Below are positions 42,285 to 50,204 of a stretch of 64,000 nt of DNA, piece by piece. The position numbers and the translations under genes were made by a program. Numbering within the stretch: the stretch's first letter is position 1; each line of letters begins with the position of its first letter. Under the pieces are notes generated by a model, which saw only the letters and a list, made by a program, of their open reading frames with translations, did not search any database and was not told the DNA's origin. Origin of the DNA: Chloracidobacterium sp. Lineage in GTDB: Bacteria > Acidobacteriota > Blastocatellia > Pyrinomonadales > Pyrinomonadaceae. The DNA lies in contig JADJJY010000002.1 in assembly GCA_016706275.1 (NCBI GenBank), positions 544,001 through 608,000 on the forward strand. The letters run 5' to 3'.

Positions 42285-43517
42285 CTATTTACGGCCTCCG
42301 GTCGGGCCCGACGAGATCATCTGGATGATCGGAAGATAAATTGCCAAAAGAATTGTGACTACGACCGCGGCCATAAAAAGGAGGATCAGCGGTTCGAGCA
42401 GCGTCGTTAGTTGTTCGAGTCTGACTTCGGACTCGGAATCGTAGAAATTTGCCACTTCGTCAAGCATTTCCCTGAGACTGCCTGACCTCTCACCGATGCC
42501 GACCATATCGAGAGCGAGTTCAGGCACCCAATTGGCTTTGTCCAGAGCCTCCGTAAATCCAAGCCCCTCACGGATCATCGGCAAAACAGCCTGACTCCGC
42601 CTGCGCAGCTCAAGATTATTAATAGACTGCGATGATATTTCCCACGAATCAGGGACGGTGATACCGCCAGATAGTAGCGTGGACATAGAACGCGCGAGTT
42701 GTGCCGTGCCCATATTACGTATCAATTGACCGGCAATGGGAATACGCAATAACAGCTTGTGGAGCAATAGTTTACCGCTCGTTGTCCGTAGCCAGACATA
42801 CATCGCCAGCCCGACAACTATCAACAGCGGTAGCAACCAAAGGACATTACCCGAGATAAAATTAGAAACCGAAAGCACCACTACTGTCACCGTCGGCAAC
42901 CCGCGATTTGCGCTCAAACTTTTAAATAGATCAGACATTCGCGGGACAATGTAGAGCGAAAGAAACGCGACCATCATCGTTGCCGCCAAGAGCAAAAACG
43001 CGGGATAAGCCAATGCTCCACGCAGTTTTCGTGAAATACCGACGCTACGTTTCAAATACGTGACAAAACGGGCGAGTACATCGTCCAATGCTCCGCTACG
43101 CTCACCCGCTAGGATCGATGCGGTGTAAATGCGGGGAAACATACCCTGAGCCTCAAACGCCTCAGACAGCGGCACGCCGCTTTTGATCTTTTCCTCGACG
43201 TCCGCTAGCACGATCCGAAGATTGGCTGATGCCGATCGAGTTTTGAGAAGGTTGATCGATTGTAGGACCGGTATTCCGGCTCTTAAGAGAGCCGATAGTT
43301 GTTGGTTAAATAATAAAAAGTCACCCTGTTTTACCTTACCCTTTTTACTGCCGCCGGACAGCATCGCCGAGAGCCCCTCGTTTGCGCTGGAAACCGCAAA
43401 AACGCGAAACCCTTCGCTTTCGAGGCGCGTACGTGCTTCGCTGGCGGCTGACGCCTCAACGATACGTGTAACGATCTCTCCCGACGGTGTTCCGAGTCGG
43501 CAAATAAATTCGGTCAT
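42285..43517 (-). CDS. Inner-membrane platform protein PilC/GspF
   Basis: The 410-residue protein has two T2SSF domains (about 75-195 and 275-400), seen as FNQQLSALLRAGIPVLQSI...LSEAFEAQ and ARSMSTLLSGGITVPDSWEI...GERSGSLREML, each followed by a membrane helix. The N-terminal segment (FICRLGTPSGEIV) matches the GspF cytoplasmic start. It anchors the pilus or type II secretion ATPase encoded immediately downstream. Other pilus genes are not in the window. Confidence 0.93.
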   Translation of the reverse strand: MTEFICRLGTPSGEIVTRIVEASAASEARTRLESEGFRVFAVSSANEGLSAMLSGGSKKGKVKQGDFLLFNQQLSALLRAGIPVLQSINLLKTRSASANLRIVLADVEEKIKSGVPLSEAFEAQGMFPRIYTASILAGERSGALDDVLARFVTYLKRSVGISRKLRGALAYPAFLLLAATMMVAFLSLYIVPRMSDLFKSLSANRGLPTVTVVVLSVSNFISGNVLWLLPLLIVVGLAMYVWLRTTSGKLLLHKLLLRIPIAGQLIRNMGTAQLARSMSTLLSGGITVPDSWEISSQSINNLELRRRSQAVLPMIREGLGFTEALDKANWVPELALDMVGIGERSGSLREMLDEVANFYDSESEVRLEQLTTLLEPLILLFMAAVVVTILLAIYLPIIQMISSGPTGGRK

Positions 43518-43703
43518 AACCTTAGCTAGAAGGGCGAAAACTCACCGAATTATATCACGCAAAACAGCCACAAATGTTGCACGCAAAGAATCTAATTATT
43601 TTCCTAGGGCGAAAACAACTATTAGAGTAAATCCATCATCAAAAAATTATCTTGCGGTAGGTGTGTTCATACAATAGAATTTAGTAGTTCCACTGGGAGT
43701 ATT

Positions 43704-44699
43704 ATGGCTGTTTTGAAGTTTGTTAGCTTCAGCCGAATAAGCGGTTTGAAAGAATCACTCTTATTAGCCGTTGTTGTTATTTCAATGAGCTTAAGCGTCT
43801 TCGCTCAAGACCCTACGCCGACACCTCCGCTACCGGACGATCCAAACGGCCCTGTACGCATCAAGACCGATCTTGTTACGTTAACGCTCACAGTTACAGA
43901 CCTCTATGGCCGATACGTTTCCGGGCTGACAAAAGGTGCATTTACCGTCATCGACAACAATCAGGAGCAAGAGGTTACATTTTTTAGTGATAGTGATGCT
44001 CCGGTTTCGGTCGGGATCTTGTTTGACGTTTCGGGGTCGATGAGCGGCGAAAAGATATTAAAGGCCAAAAAGGCGCTGTCGCGTTTTATCGCCACTAGCC
44101 ATCCTTCGGACGAGTATTTTCTAATAGCGTTTAACAGCCGGGCACAACTCTTACTCGACCGCACTCGCGACGGCGAAGCAGTGTTACAGAAACTCACTTT
44201 GGTTAAACCAAAAGACAACACAGCTCTTTATGATGCTGTTTATCTTGGTGTTGAACGCGTGACACGCGGCAGCCACAACAAACGAGCGCTGCTTATTATC
44301 AGCGATGGACAAGATAATTCATCGCGATATAATTTTGGCGAGGTGCGGCGGCTTTTACGAGAATCTGATGTCGTCACATACTCAGTCGGTATTATGAACG
44401 GCAACGATTCGTCGAGTTCAACCGGTATGCAGGGACAGGCTTTTCTCGATGAGATCAGCTCGGTTACCGGCGGCAAAGCTTTTTACCCTCAAACAGATGT
44501 CGAGATGGACGAAATTTTCGAGCGTATCGCTCTCGAACTCCGAAACCAGTATTCGATAGGTTACATCCCAAAAGACTTCCATCCTGACGGAAAATGGCGT
44601 AAAGTAAAAGTTAAGGTCAAACCCCCAAGGGGTTTGCCGCGTCTAAGTGTTCGCGGTCGCGAAGGCTATTACGCATCGCCAAATCCTAATTATCGCTAG
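43704..44699 (+). CDS. Secreted VWA protein, Acidobacterial VWFA-related type (1)
   Basis: The 331-residue protein has a signal peptide ending SVFAQD, a Pro-rich linker, then the N-terminal strand domain IKTDLVTLTLTVTDLYGR typical of the group. The VWA domain follows with MIDAS motif DVSGSMSGEK (near 112), a TALYDAVYLG segment and the closing ELRNQYSIGYIP. These proteins are exported and expanded in Acidobacteria; their role is unproven. A weak GGGAG lies 7-8 bases upstream of ATG 43704. The next gene is a paralogue 13 bases downstream. Confidence 0.88.
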   Translation: MAVLKFVSFSRISGLKESLLLAVVVISMSLSVFAQDPTPTPPLPDDPNGPVRIKTDLVTLTLTVTDLYGRYVSGLTKGAFTVIDNNQEQEVTFFSDSDAPVSVGILFDVSGSMSGEKILKAKKALSRFIATSHPSDEYFLIAFNSRAQLLLDRTRDGEAVLQKLTLVKPKDNTALYDAVYLGVERVTRGSHNKRALLIISDGQDNSSRYNFGEVRRLLRESDVVTYSVGIMNGNDSSSSTGMQGQAFLDEISSVTGGKAFYPQTDVEMDEIFERIALELRNQYSIGYIPKDFHPDGKWRKVKVKVKPPRGLPRLSVRGREGYYASPNPNYR

Positions 44700-44712
44700 T
44701 GAGCAATCGAAA

Positions 44713-45807
44713 ATGAAAAGAAGTCTATATCTGCTAACTTTATTGTTCGTAGGAGCACTTTTAGTGTCGGCGTGGTTTGCCAAACCGGTCGCAAATGCCT
44801 CTGGCATTGCCCCAACAGCGACTCCGACGCCTGCTCCGGTACCAGCCGCGACATCGGTCGTCGTCCCAACTCCTAAACCGACCGAGACACCGGACGAGAT
44901 CATTAAGATCGATACTGAACTTGTCAATCTCACTGTCCGCGTTATCGACCGTAACAATCGGCCAGTTAATAACGTACAGCAAAGTGAGATTAAGATCTTT
45001 GAGGATGGCGTTGATCAGCAGATAGATTTCTTTTCAAAATCTGACGTTCCAACAAATTACGGAATGGTGATCGATAATTCCGGCTCGATGCGTCAATTGC
45101 TCGATAAGGTCATCGAAGCCGGTAAAATACTTGTCGATACTAATAGGCCTGCTGATGAGACGATGATCATAAGGTTTGTCAGCAAAGACAAGATCGAAAT
45201 ACAACAACAATTCACATCAAACAAAGCTGATCTAAATGACGCTCTCGAAAATATGTATATCGAGGGCGGACAAACGGCGATCATCGACGCTGTCTATCTT
45301 GCAGTCGAAAACATCGACGAATACGAAAAATCTCAAAAGCCCGAAGACCGAAAACGCCGAGCGTTGATCCTCGTCTCTGACGGTGAGGACCGCAATAGTT
45401 TTTACACCGAAAAGCAATTGTTCGAGCTGCTACGCGAATCAGAAGTGCAAATATATGTCGTCGGATTTGTCAGCGAGCTGAGCAAAGAGGGCGGTTTTGT
45501 TAGCAAAAGCCCACAGGACAAAGCAAAAGCATTCCTTGAAAGGATAGCCGCACAAACCGGCGGAAAAACATATTTCCCGACGAGCGGAGCAGAGCTGCCA
45601 AATCTCGCTCGTGAGATATCGAACGAGTTGCGTACCCAATATTCGATCGGCTACATTCCGTCAAACGATAAGCGGGATGGCACCTATCGCAATATCAAGG
45701 TGGTGGTAAACGACGGGCCGAAACAAGAAAAAAGGATCGCGATAACCCGTGCGGGCCGTGTCGCCGATGGCGGAGCAACACCGCAGAAACCGCCTACAAA
45801 AAACTAA
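44713..45807 (+). CDS. Secreted VWA protein, Acidobacterial VWFA-related type (2)
   Basis: About 364 residues from ATG 44713; an upstream in-frame start would overlap the previous gene and lacks a signal peptide. Export signal MKRSLYLLTLLFVGALLVSA, Thr/Pro linker, then IKIDTELVNLTVRVIDRNNR and the MIDAS-like DNSGSMRQLL, VYLAVENIDEYEK and ELRTQYSIGYIP. It is a tandem paralogue of the previous gene with the same domain order. The MIDAS aspartate is kept, so metal-dependent ligand binding is plausible. A bidirectional terminator follows. Confidence 0.88.
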   Translation: MKRSLYLLTLLFVGALLVSAWFAKPVANASGIAPTATPTPAPVPAATSVVVPTPKPTETPDEIIKIDTELVNLTVRVIDRNNRPVNNVQQSEIKIFEDGVDQQIDFFSKSDVPTNYGMVIDNSGSMRQLLDKVIEAGKILVDTNRPADETMIIRFVSKDKIEIQQQFTSNKADLNDALENMYIEGGQTAIIDAVYLAVENIDEYEKSQKPEDRKRRALILVSDGEDRNSFYTEKQLFELLRESEVQIYVVGFVSELSKEGGFVSKSPQDKAKAFLERIAAQTGGKTYFPTSGAELPNLAREISNELRTQYSIGYIPSNDKRDGTYRNIKVVVNDGPKQEKRIAITRAGRVADGGATPQKPPTKN

Positions 45808-45825
45808 TCATCGCCCAGAACAAGT

Positions 45826-45864
45826 AAAAAGCGTCCGCCGATATCTATCGACGGACGCTTTTGA
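45826..45864. terminator. Bidirectional terminator between VWA and BMC genes
   Basis: AAAAAGCGTCCG pairs with CGGACGCTTTTG around a 14-base loop; A run on one side, T run on the other. Confidence 0.85.
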
Positions 45865-45882
45865 TTTGCACATAAACTGCGC

Positions 45883-46200
45883 TTATTCAGGAACTGAACC
45901 CGAGATCTTCTTGCGTGTGGTCTCACCCGTTCTGAGAACCGGAATTCCTTCATCGACCTCATCGTGGGGACTCGGGATAATATGTGTTGCTGTCACTGTA
46001 CCAATGCGGCGTGCGGCGGCGGCACCGGCATCGACTGCGGCTTTGACCGCACCGACCTCACCGCGAACGATCGCCGTCACCAGTCCGGCATCGATCCTCT
46101 CATATCCGACGAGCTTAACGTTTGCGGCTTTGACCATCGCATCAGCGGCCTCGATCATCGCGACCAAGCCAAAACATTCGACCATTCCTAGAGCTTGCAT
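45883..46200 (-). CDS. BMC-domain shell protein, hexamer-forming (PduA/EutM type), copy 2
   Basis: The 105-residue protein is a single BMC domain. MQALGMVECFGLVAMIEAADAM is followed by AANVKLVGYERIDAGLVTAI, where RIDAGLV forms the pore loop of the hexamer. VRGEVGAVKAAVDAGAAAAR and HIIPSPHDEVDEGIP follow. The short C-terminal tail is charged. Such proteins tile the facets of bacterial microcompartments. It is the last gene of a five-gene minus-strand cluster. The pore loop differs from copy 1 (YIGAGYV), suggesting different transport selectivity. Confidence 0.95.
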   Translation of the reverse strand: MQALGMVECFGLVAMIEAADAMVKAANVKLVGYERIDAGLVTAIVRGEVGAVKAAVDAGAAAARRIGTVTATHIIPSPHDEVDEGIPVLRTGETTRKKISGSVPE

Positions 46201-46223
46201 ATAATTCCCCGCTATTTACTAGA

Positions 46224-46325
46224 CTAATCGCGTTTCTTGCGTCGTGCAAGCAGAAAGATCGCGGTTGCCAAAACTACCATACCGGCAAATATCGCCAGAA
46301 AAAATATACCTGCAGCAGCGATCAT
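46224..46325 (-). CDS. 33-residue single-pass membrane peptide in the BMC cluster
   Basis: The frame reads MIAAAGIFFLAIFAGMVVLA then a few more hydrophobic residues and a basic end ARRKKRD, so it is one membrane helix with a cytoplasmic tail by the positive-inside rule. It fills the gap between the zinc-ribbon protein (10 bases upstream) and the second shell gene (23 bases downstream), in the same orientation. No Shine-Dalgarno is strong. Its size and placement argue for a real small gene, but no homologue is known to me. Confidence 0.5.
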   Translation of the reverse strand: MIAAAGIFFLAIFAGMVVLATAIFLLARRKKRD

Positions 46326-46334
46326 TTCAATTTC

Positions 46335-46691
46335 TTATTTCCAATAGACCGTTAAGTAAACCGCCGCTGCCACCGCAACCGTGATCAATACGGCAACTAA
46401 AAAGGTCAACCTAAAATCTCCGCCTGGCTCCCAAACATATTCGTTCGACCTTCGCTGACTGACACGTGCCTTGCGGCGTTCCTCAGCAGCACGTGATAGC
46501 TTTTTCTCGGCAGCCGCTTTGTCATCGGCTTTCGCCGTTTCCGTTGCCTCGGCCTTATCACTACTTGATAATGCTTGAACGGCAGGGTCGGTAGAAACCT
46601 TGTTACCGCAGTTGTAGCAAAAAAGCGTATTTTCGCGGACATCGACACCGCATTTTCTACAGAGCTCTTTTTTGACTACAGCTTTTGCCAT
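46335..46691 (-). CDS. Zinc-ribbon, tail-anchored membrane protein in the BMC cluster
   Basis: The 118-residue protein has an N-terminal zinc ribbon with two CxxC pairs (LCRKCGVDVRENTLFCYNCG), a charged Ala/Lys/Glu-rich middle (about 45-90) and one C-terminal membrane helix (LTFLVAVLITVAVAAAVYLT). It begins 3 bases after the aldehyde dehydrogenase stop. Its cytoplasmic ribbon could tether a cargo or shell to the membrane, which is inference only. Zinc ribbons of this kind are common in uncharacterised bacterial membrane proteins. Confidence 0.8.
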   Translation of the reverse strand: MAKAVVKKELCRKCGVDVRENTLFCYNCGNKVSTDPAVQALSSSDKAEATETAKADDKAAAEKKLSRAAEERRKARVSQRRSNEYVWEPGGDFRLTFLVAVLITVAVAAAVYLTVYWK

Positions 46692-46694
46692 CGC

Positions 46695-48404
46695 TTAAAT
46701 GTTTGCAAACACCTCTTTTTCTTCGCCCAGATCTCGCGCTGACGGGGTGAGGATCGTCTTTTTCGAAATATATATCTTCTCACCGCTTTCGATCGCCTTT
46801 CGGACATCGTCCTCGCTGACAAAATCGACGGTTTTGATCGGCACAGGTTTTTGGACAGCATTTTCGGGCGTGATCTCGTGAACCACAGTCTTCACCTCGG
46901 CAACGGGAGCGGCCTTTGCCGGTTCAGGCAATTGAGCGAGTTTTTGTTTCAAAAAGCCATCTACGATCGCCGCGATGTCTTCGCGTTTCGGGGCTGTCCG
47001 TCCGACCGGAGGTGAACTACGTACAGATGTCTGCCGACCACTGACTGCTGGCTGCTTATTTACGGGCTTCGTCTCAAATGCAACACGCTTGATGTCCATC
47101 AGGTGATGCGGCGAGATATTGTCTGATGTCACATTGCCGCCCCAAGAGCCACAGCCAAGCGTCATTGATGGCGCGAGATCCGTCGAAAATCCGATCGCTC
47201 CGTGCGTGGTCGGCGAATTGATGATCACACGTGACGCTGGCATTTGCTCGCCGAACCTGATCGCTGCCGCCCTGTCCTGTGTATGCATCCCGGACGTGTG
47301 GCCCATACCGCCAAACTGTAATATCTCCTGGCATTTCGCAGCCGCCTGCTCTGCTCCGTCAGCCACAAAGAACGCGAGCGTTGGCGAGAGCTTTTCGAAA
47401 GACCAAGGGTAATCACGCCCGACACCGCCGCAATCGGCGATCAGACACCGTGTGCCGTCCGGGATCGAGATACCAGCGAGATTTGCTATAAACGCCGCTG
47501 ATTTGCCTACGATAGCGGCATTCAGCGTCCGCTGGGGCGTGAGCAACACCTTTCCCACTGCTTCCGCCTCAGAGCTATTTAGAAAATGCCCGCCTTGAGC
47601 CTTAAACTGTTCACGCACCTGATCGGCGACCGGCGAATCCACCACAACCGACTGCTCCGACGCGCAGATCGTACCGTTATCGAAACAGGTACTTGTCAGA
47701 ATATCCGAAACCGCCTTTGCCACATTTGCCGACCGTTCGATAAATACCGGCACATTGCCGGGCCCGACACCAAAAGCCGGCTTACCGGATGAATACGCCG
47801 CTCTGACAAGCCCAGTTCCGCCCGTCGCGAGAATAACGGCGGTCTTTCTATGCTTCATCAAGGTCTCGGTGCCCTCAATCGTCGAATTAGTAAGACAGGT
47901 GATCGCATCTCCGGGCAAACCTGCTTTGATCGCGGCTTCACGCATGATCCGCGTCGTTTCTGCGATGCATTTAGCGGCGGACGGATGCGGCGACAGGACG
48001 ATCGTGTTCCGGGATTTGATCGAGATAATGATCTTGTAAATTGCCGTCGATGTGGGATTTGTTGATGGGATGATAGCGGCCACGACACCGCGTGGGCTGG
48101 CGATCTCGACTATGCTTTCGGTATCTTTGACGACGCCGACGGTTTTGAGATCACGAAAATAATTCCAGACATCCTCGGCGGCAAAACGATTCTTTTCAAA
48201 CTTGTCCTCGGCTTTGCCAAATCCGGTTTCTTCATTCGCCATCTTACCGAGCCGGGCTGCGTCAGCAAGAGCCGCGCGTGACATCACGTCGCAGATCTCG
48301 TCGATCTTTGATTGGTTCAATTGCGCAACGGTCTTAAAGGCAAACGACGCGGCCTCAACCGCGTCGCGCGCTTCCTGTTGAGCAGCTAGATCCTTATCAG
48401 CCAT
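46695..48404 (-). CDS. BMC-associated CoA-acylating aldehyde dehydrogenase (EutE/AdhE-like) with long C-terminal tail
   Basis: The 569-residue protein has an aldehyde dehydrogenase domain (about 1-445). Its nucleotide-binding PSTNPTSTAIYK (113-124), GGTGLVRAAYSSGKPAFGVG and catalytic C247 in DNGTICASEQ match AdhE/EutE acetaldehyde dehydrogenases, which convert aldehyde plus CoA to acyl-CoA with NAD. A linker partly encoded by a heptamer repeat (about 451-459) follows, then an amphipathic helix REDIAAIVDGFLKQKLAQ (474-491) that looks like a shell-targeting peptide. A C-terminal module follows, FVSEDDVRKAIESGEKIYIS plus KTILTPSARDLG (528-560), similar to modules seen in other BMC enzymes. It sits between the two shell genes. 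Confidence 0.9.
   Translation of the reverse strand: MADKDLAAQQEARDAVEAASFAFKTVAQLNQSKIDEICDVMSRAALADAARLGKMANEETGFGKAEDKFEKNRFAAEDVWNYFRDLKTVGVVKDTESIVEIASPRGVVAAIIPSTNPTSTAIYKIIISIKSRNTIVLSPHPSAAKCIAETTRIMREAAIKAGLPGDAITCLTNSTIEGTETLMKHRKTAVILATGGTGLVRAAYSSGKPAFGVGPGNVPVFIERSANVAKAVSDILTSTCFDNGTICASEQSVVVDSPVADQVREQFKAQGGHFLNSSEAEAVGKVLLTPQRTLNAAIVGKSAAFIANLAGISIPDGTRCLIADCGGVGRDYPWSFEKLSPTLAFFVADGAEQAAAKCQEILQFGGMGHTSGMHTQDRAAAIRFGEQMPASRVIINSPTTHGAIGFSTDLAPSMTLGCGSWGGNVTSDNISPHHLMDIKRVAFETKPVNKQPAVSGRQTSVRSSPPVGRTAPKREDIAAIVDGFLKQKLAQLPEPAKAAPVAEVKTVVHEITPENAVQKPVPIKTVDFVSEDDVRKAIESGEKIYISKKTILTPSARDLGEEKEVFANI
47029..47050. repeat. Heptamer repeat inside the BMC aldehyde dehydrogenase gene
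   Basis: On the coding strand AGCAGTC, AGTGGTC, GGCAGAC in 7-bp register, matching the intergenic consensus RGTNGTC. Confidence 0.7.
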
Positions 48405-48413
48405 ATACGTATA

Positions 48414-48492
48414 AATTACGAATTTACAATTACGAATTACGATTAAGCGAGACTTACGCTACTCGTAATTTGAAATTCGTAATTCGTAATTG
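48414..48492. repeat. Inverted pair of heptamer arrays between BMC genes
   Basis: Left arm AATTACG, AATTTAC, AATTACG, AATTACG; right arm is the reverse complement built of CGTAATT units, with an AGCGAGACTT-type loop. It can fold into a long AT-rich hairpin. Confidence 0.8.
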
Positions 48493-48885
48493 CTACTTGG
48501 TCTTGGTCTTGTTTCCTTGCAGCGTTCCACCCGTCGAACTCTCGTCGCCCGAACCGAGCTGTCGTCCGCCGCCCTGTAGCGCTTTTTCGTCAGGACTTAG
48601 CCCGACCGCTCCACCTTTAGGCAAAACACGTTCTACCTCGCCGTGCGGACGCGGGATAACGTGGACACTGATGAGCTCGCCGACACGCCGTGCGGCTGCC
48701 GCACCTGCGTCAGTCGCGGCCTTTACGGCACCGACATCACCACGCACAAATATAGTCACATAACCGGCTCCGATATATTCTTTGCCGATCAGTTTCACGT
48801 TCGCGGCTTTGACCATCGCATCGGCGGCCTCGACGGCACCGATAAAACCCTTGGTCTCAACCATTCCCAAAGCCTCTAAACTCAT
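48493..48885 (-). CDS. BMC-domain shell protein, hexamer-forming (PduA/EutM type), copy 1
   Basis: The 130-residue protein has one BMC domain (MSLEALGMVETKGFIGAVEA, AANVKLIGKEYIGAGYVT, VRGDVGAVKAATDAGAAAAR, HVIPRPHGEVE) and a 35-residue disordered tail rich in Gly, Ser and Lys. It is the first gene of the cluster, 89 bases before the aldehyde dehydrogenase, with a heptamer hairpin in the gap. The same hydrophobic core as copy 2 but a different pore loop suggests mixed facets. No BMC-T or BMC-P gene is present nearby. Confidence 0.95.
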   Translation of the reverse strand: MSLEALGMVETKGFIGAVEAADAMVKAANVKLIGKEYIGAGYVTIFVRGDVGAVKAATDAGAAAARRVGELISVHVIPRPHGEVERVLPKGGAVGLSPDEKALQGGGRQLGSGDESSTGGTLQGNKTKTK

Positions 48886-49010
48886 TGATTATTCCTCGCT
48901 AATTGGATTGCTTTACCGATATTATAATAACTGTGGCTTATTGCAAAAACGCATTACATCAAATTACAAAAACTTGAGTTAAATCAACGCTCAAAACGTG
49001 TCCGACTAGA

Positions 49011-49040
49011 TTGACATACGTTCCAATTGAACGCTATATT
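49011..49040 (+). promoter_or_regulatory. Sigma70-type promoter of the RodZ-like gene
   Basis: TTGACA (49011-49016), 18-base spacer, TATATT (49035-49040), about 60 bases before the start codon. Confidence 0.4.
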
Positions 49041-49102
49041 TCAAGTCAAAGAACTACGGCGAATTAGTATTTTAGGTCGCAGTCAACAGCAAACGCTAAA
49101 AC

Positions 49103-50122
49103 ATGTCTATGACCCTCGGTGAAAAATTGCGGCAAGCCCGCGAGGATCGCGGTATATCTCTGAGTGAGGTTGCCGAGCAAACTCGCATCTCTCCGCTATA
49201 TCTCGAATCTATCGAAAACGACGATTACCGCAACTTGCCCGGCGGCATATTTAACAAAGGATTTATTAAGACCTTTGCAAAGTACGTCGGCGTTGACGAG
49301 CAAGAAGCAATGACCGATTATAGCCAGATCGTGTCTGCATCAAGTGGTGAACTGGATGAGAAGGAACTAAAACTATACAAGCCTGAGGTCCTAACCGATG
49401 ACACGTCGGGTTCTTCGATGATCCCAACAGTCATTGTTGCGGTGGTTATTTTGGCGTTGATGACCGCAGGGATACTGTTCCTCGTTAATTATTTGCGGCA
49501 GCCCGCTGATACGGTGGCGGCGAATTCTGCTACGGCTCCGGCAACCAATTCGAACGCCGCACCGTCCGGCACGAATACTTCGCCAACAGACCCATCCGCT
49601 CCGGCGATGGGTTCCGCCAATTTTGAGCTGAAGACTACAACTGCTCCGGTCAAGGTAGTGGCGACGGTGGATAGTGAACCGGCAAAGCCGAGCAATCTGG
49701 CGGCAGGTTCATCGGTCACATTTACGCCAAAAGAATCATTGACACTAAACTACAGCCGATGGAATTTTGACAAGGTGCAGTTGACCATCAATGGCAAGGC
49801 GATCTCGCTGCCGAGTGCCCCACTTGCTCCGGCTGACAAGGATCGGATCATCGTCACCATCAATAAGGACAATCTCGCACAGATCTGGACGAGCAGTACC
49901 GTCTCGGCTGAGGTTCCTCCGGCAACGACCGATGCGAACGCGAATGTGGCCGCGGCTCCAGCGACGACAACGGTTCCGGTTCAACCGCGTCCAACGCCGC
50001 AGCCTCCAAAACCAGCGAACGTTGCGACAAATACGGCAGCAAACACTGCGGCAAAACCACCCGCAAACGCGGCAAAACCGCCGACGATGACCGGCACAAA
50101 ACCGACGCCAAAGCCTCAGTAA
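49103..50122 (+). CDS. RodZ-like HTH-transmembrane protein
   Basis: The 339-residue protein starts with an HTH_25 domain (LGEKLRQAREDRGISLSEVA through FNKGFIKTFAKYVGVD, about 4-66), then one membrane helix (about 106-130), a low-complexity linker, a DUF4115-like periplasmic domain (VKVVATVDSEPAK to LAQIWTSS) and a long Pro/Ala/Asn tail. RodZ couples the MreB cytoskeleton to the envelope. MreB and its partners are not in the window. A second ATG lies two codons inside the chosen start. Confidence 0.85.
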   Translation: MSMTLGEKLRQAREDRGISLSEVAEQTRISPLYLESIENDDYRNLPGGIFNKGFIKTFAKYVGVDEQEAMTDYSQIVSASSGELDEKELKLYKPEVLTDDTSGSSMIPTVIVAVVILALMTAGILFLVNYLRQPADTVAANSATAPATNSNAAPSGTNTSPTDPSAPAMGSANFELKTTTAPVKVVATVDSEPAKPSNLAAGSSVTFTPKESLTLNYSRWNFDKVQLTINGKAISLPSAPLAPADKDRIIVTINKDNLAQIWTSSTVSAEVPPATTDANANVAAAPATTTVPVQPRPTPQPPKPANVATNTAANTAAKPPANAAKPPTMTGTKPTPKPQ

Positions 50123-50145
50123 GCTGATTTCCAAATTAACCAACG

Positions 50146-50176
50146 ATGTCCGCGACCGTTTGCGGGCATTTTTGTT
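50146..50176 (+). terminator. Terminator of the RodZ-like gene
   Basis: ATGTCCGC pairs with GCGGGCAT (one G-U) around GACCGTTT, followed by TTTTGTTTT. Confidence 0.65.
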
Positions 50177-50199
50177 TTGCGGGGTTTGTTGTTTATAAT
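50172..50199 (+). promoter_or_regulatory. Candidate guaB promoter, predicted leaderless
   Basis: TTGTTT (50172-50177), 16-base spacer, TATAAT (50194-50199). The guaB ATG is at 50205, so transcription should begin at or next to the start codon. Confidence 0.45.
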
Positions 50200-50204
50200 T
50201 GGAT

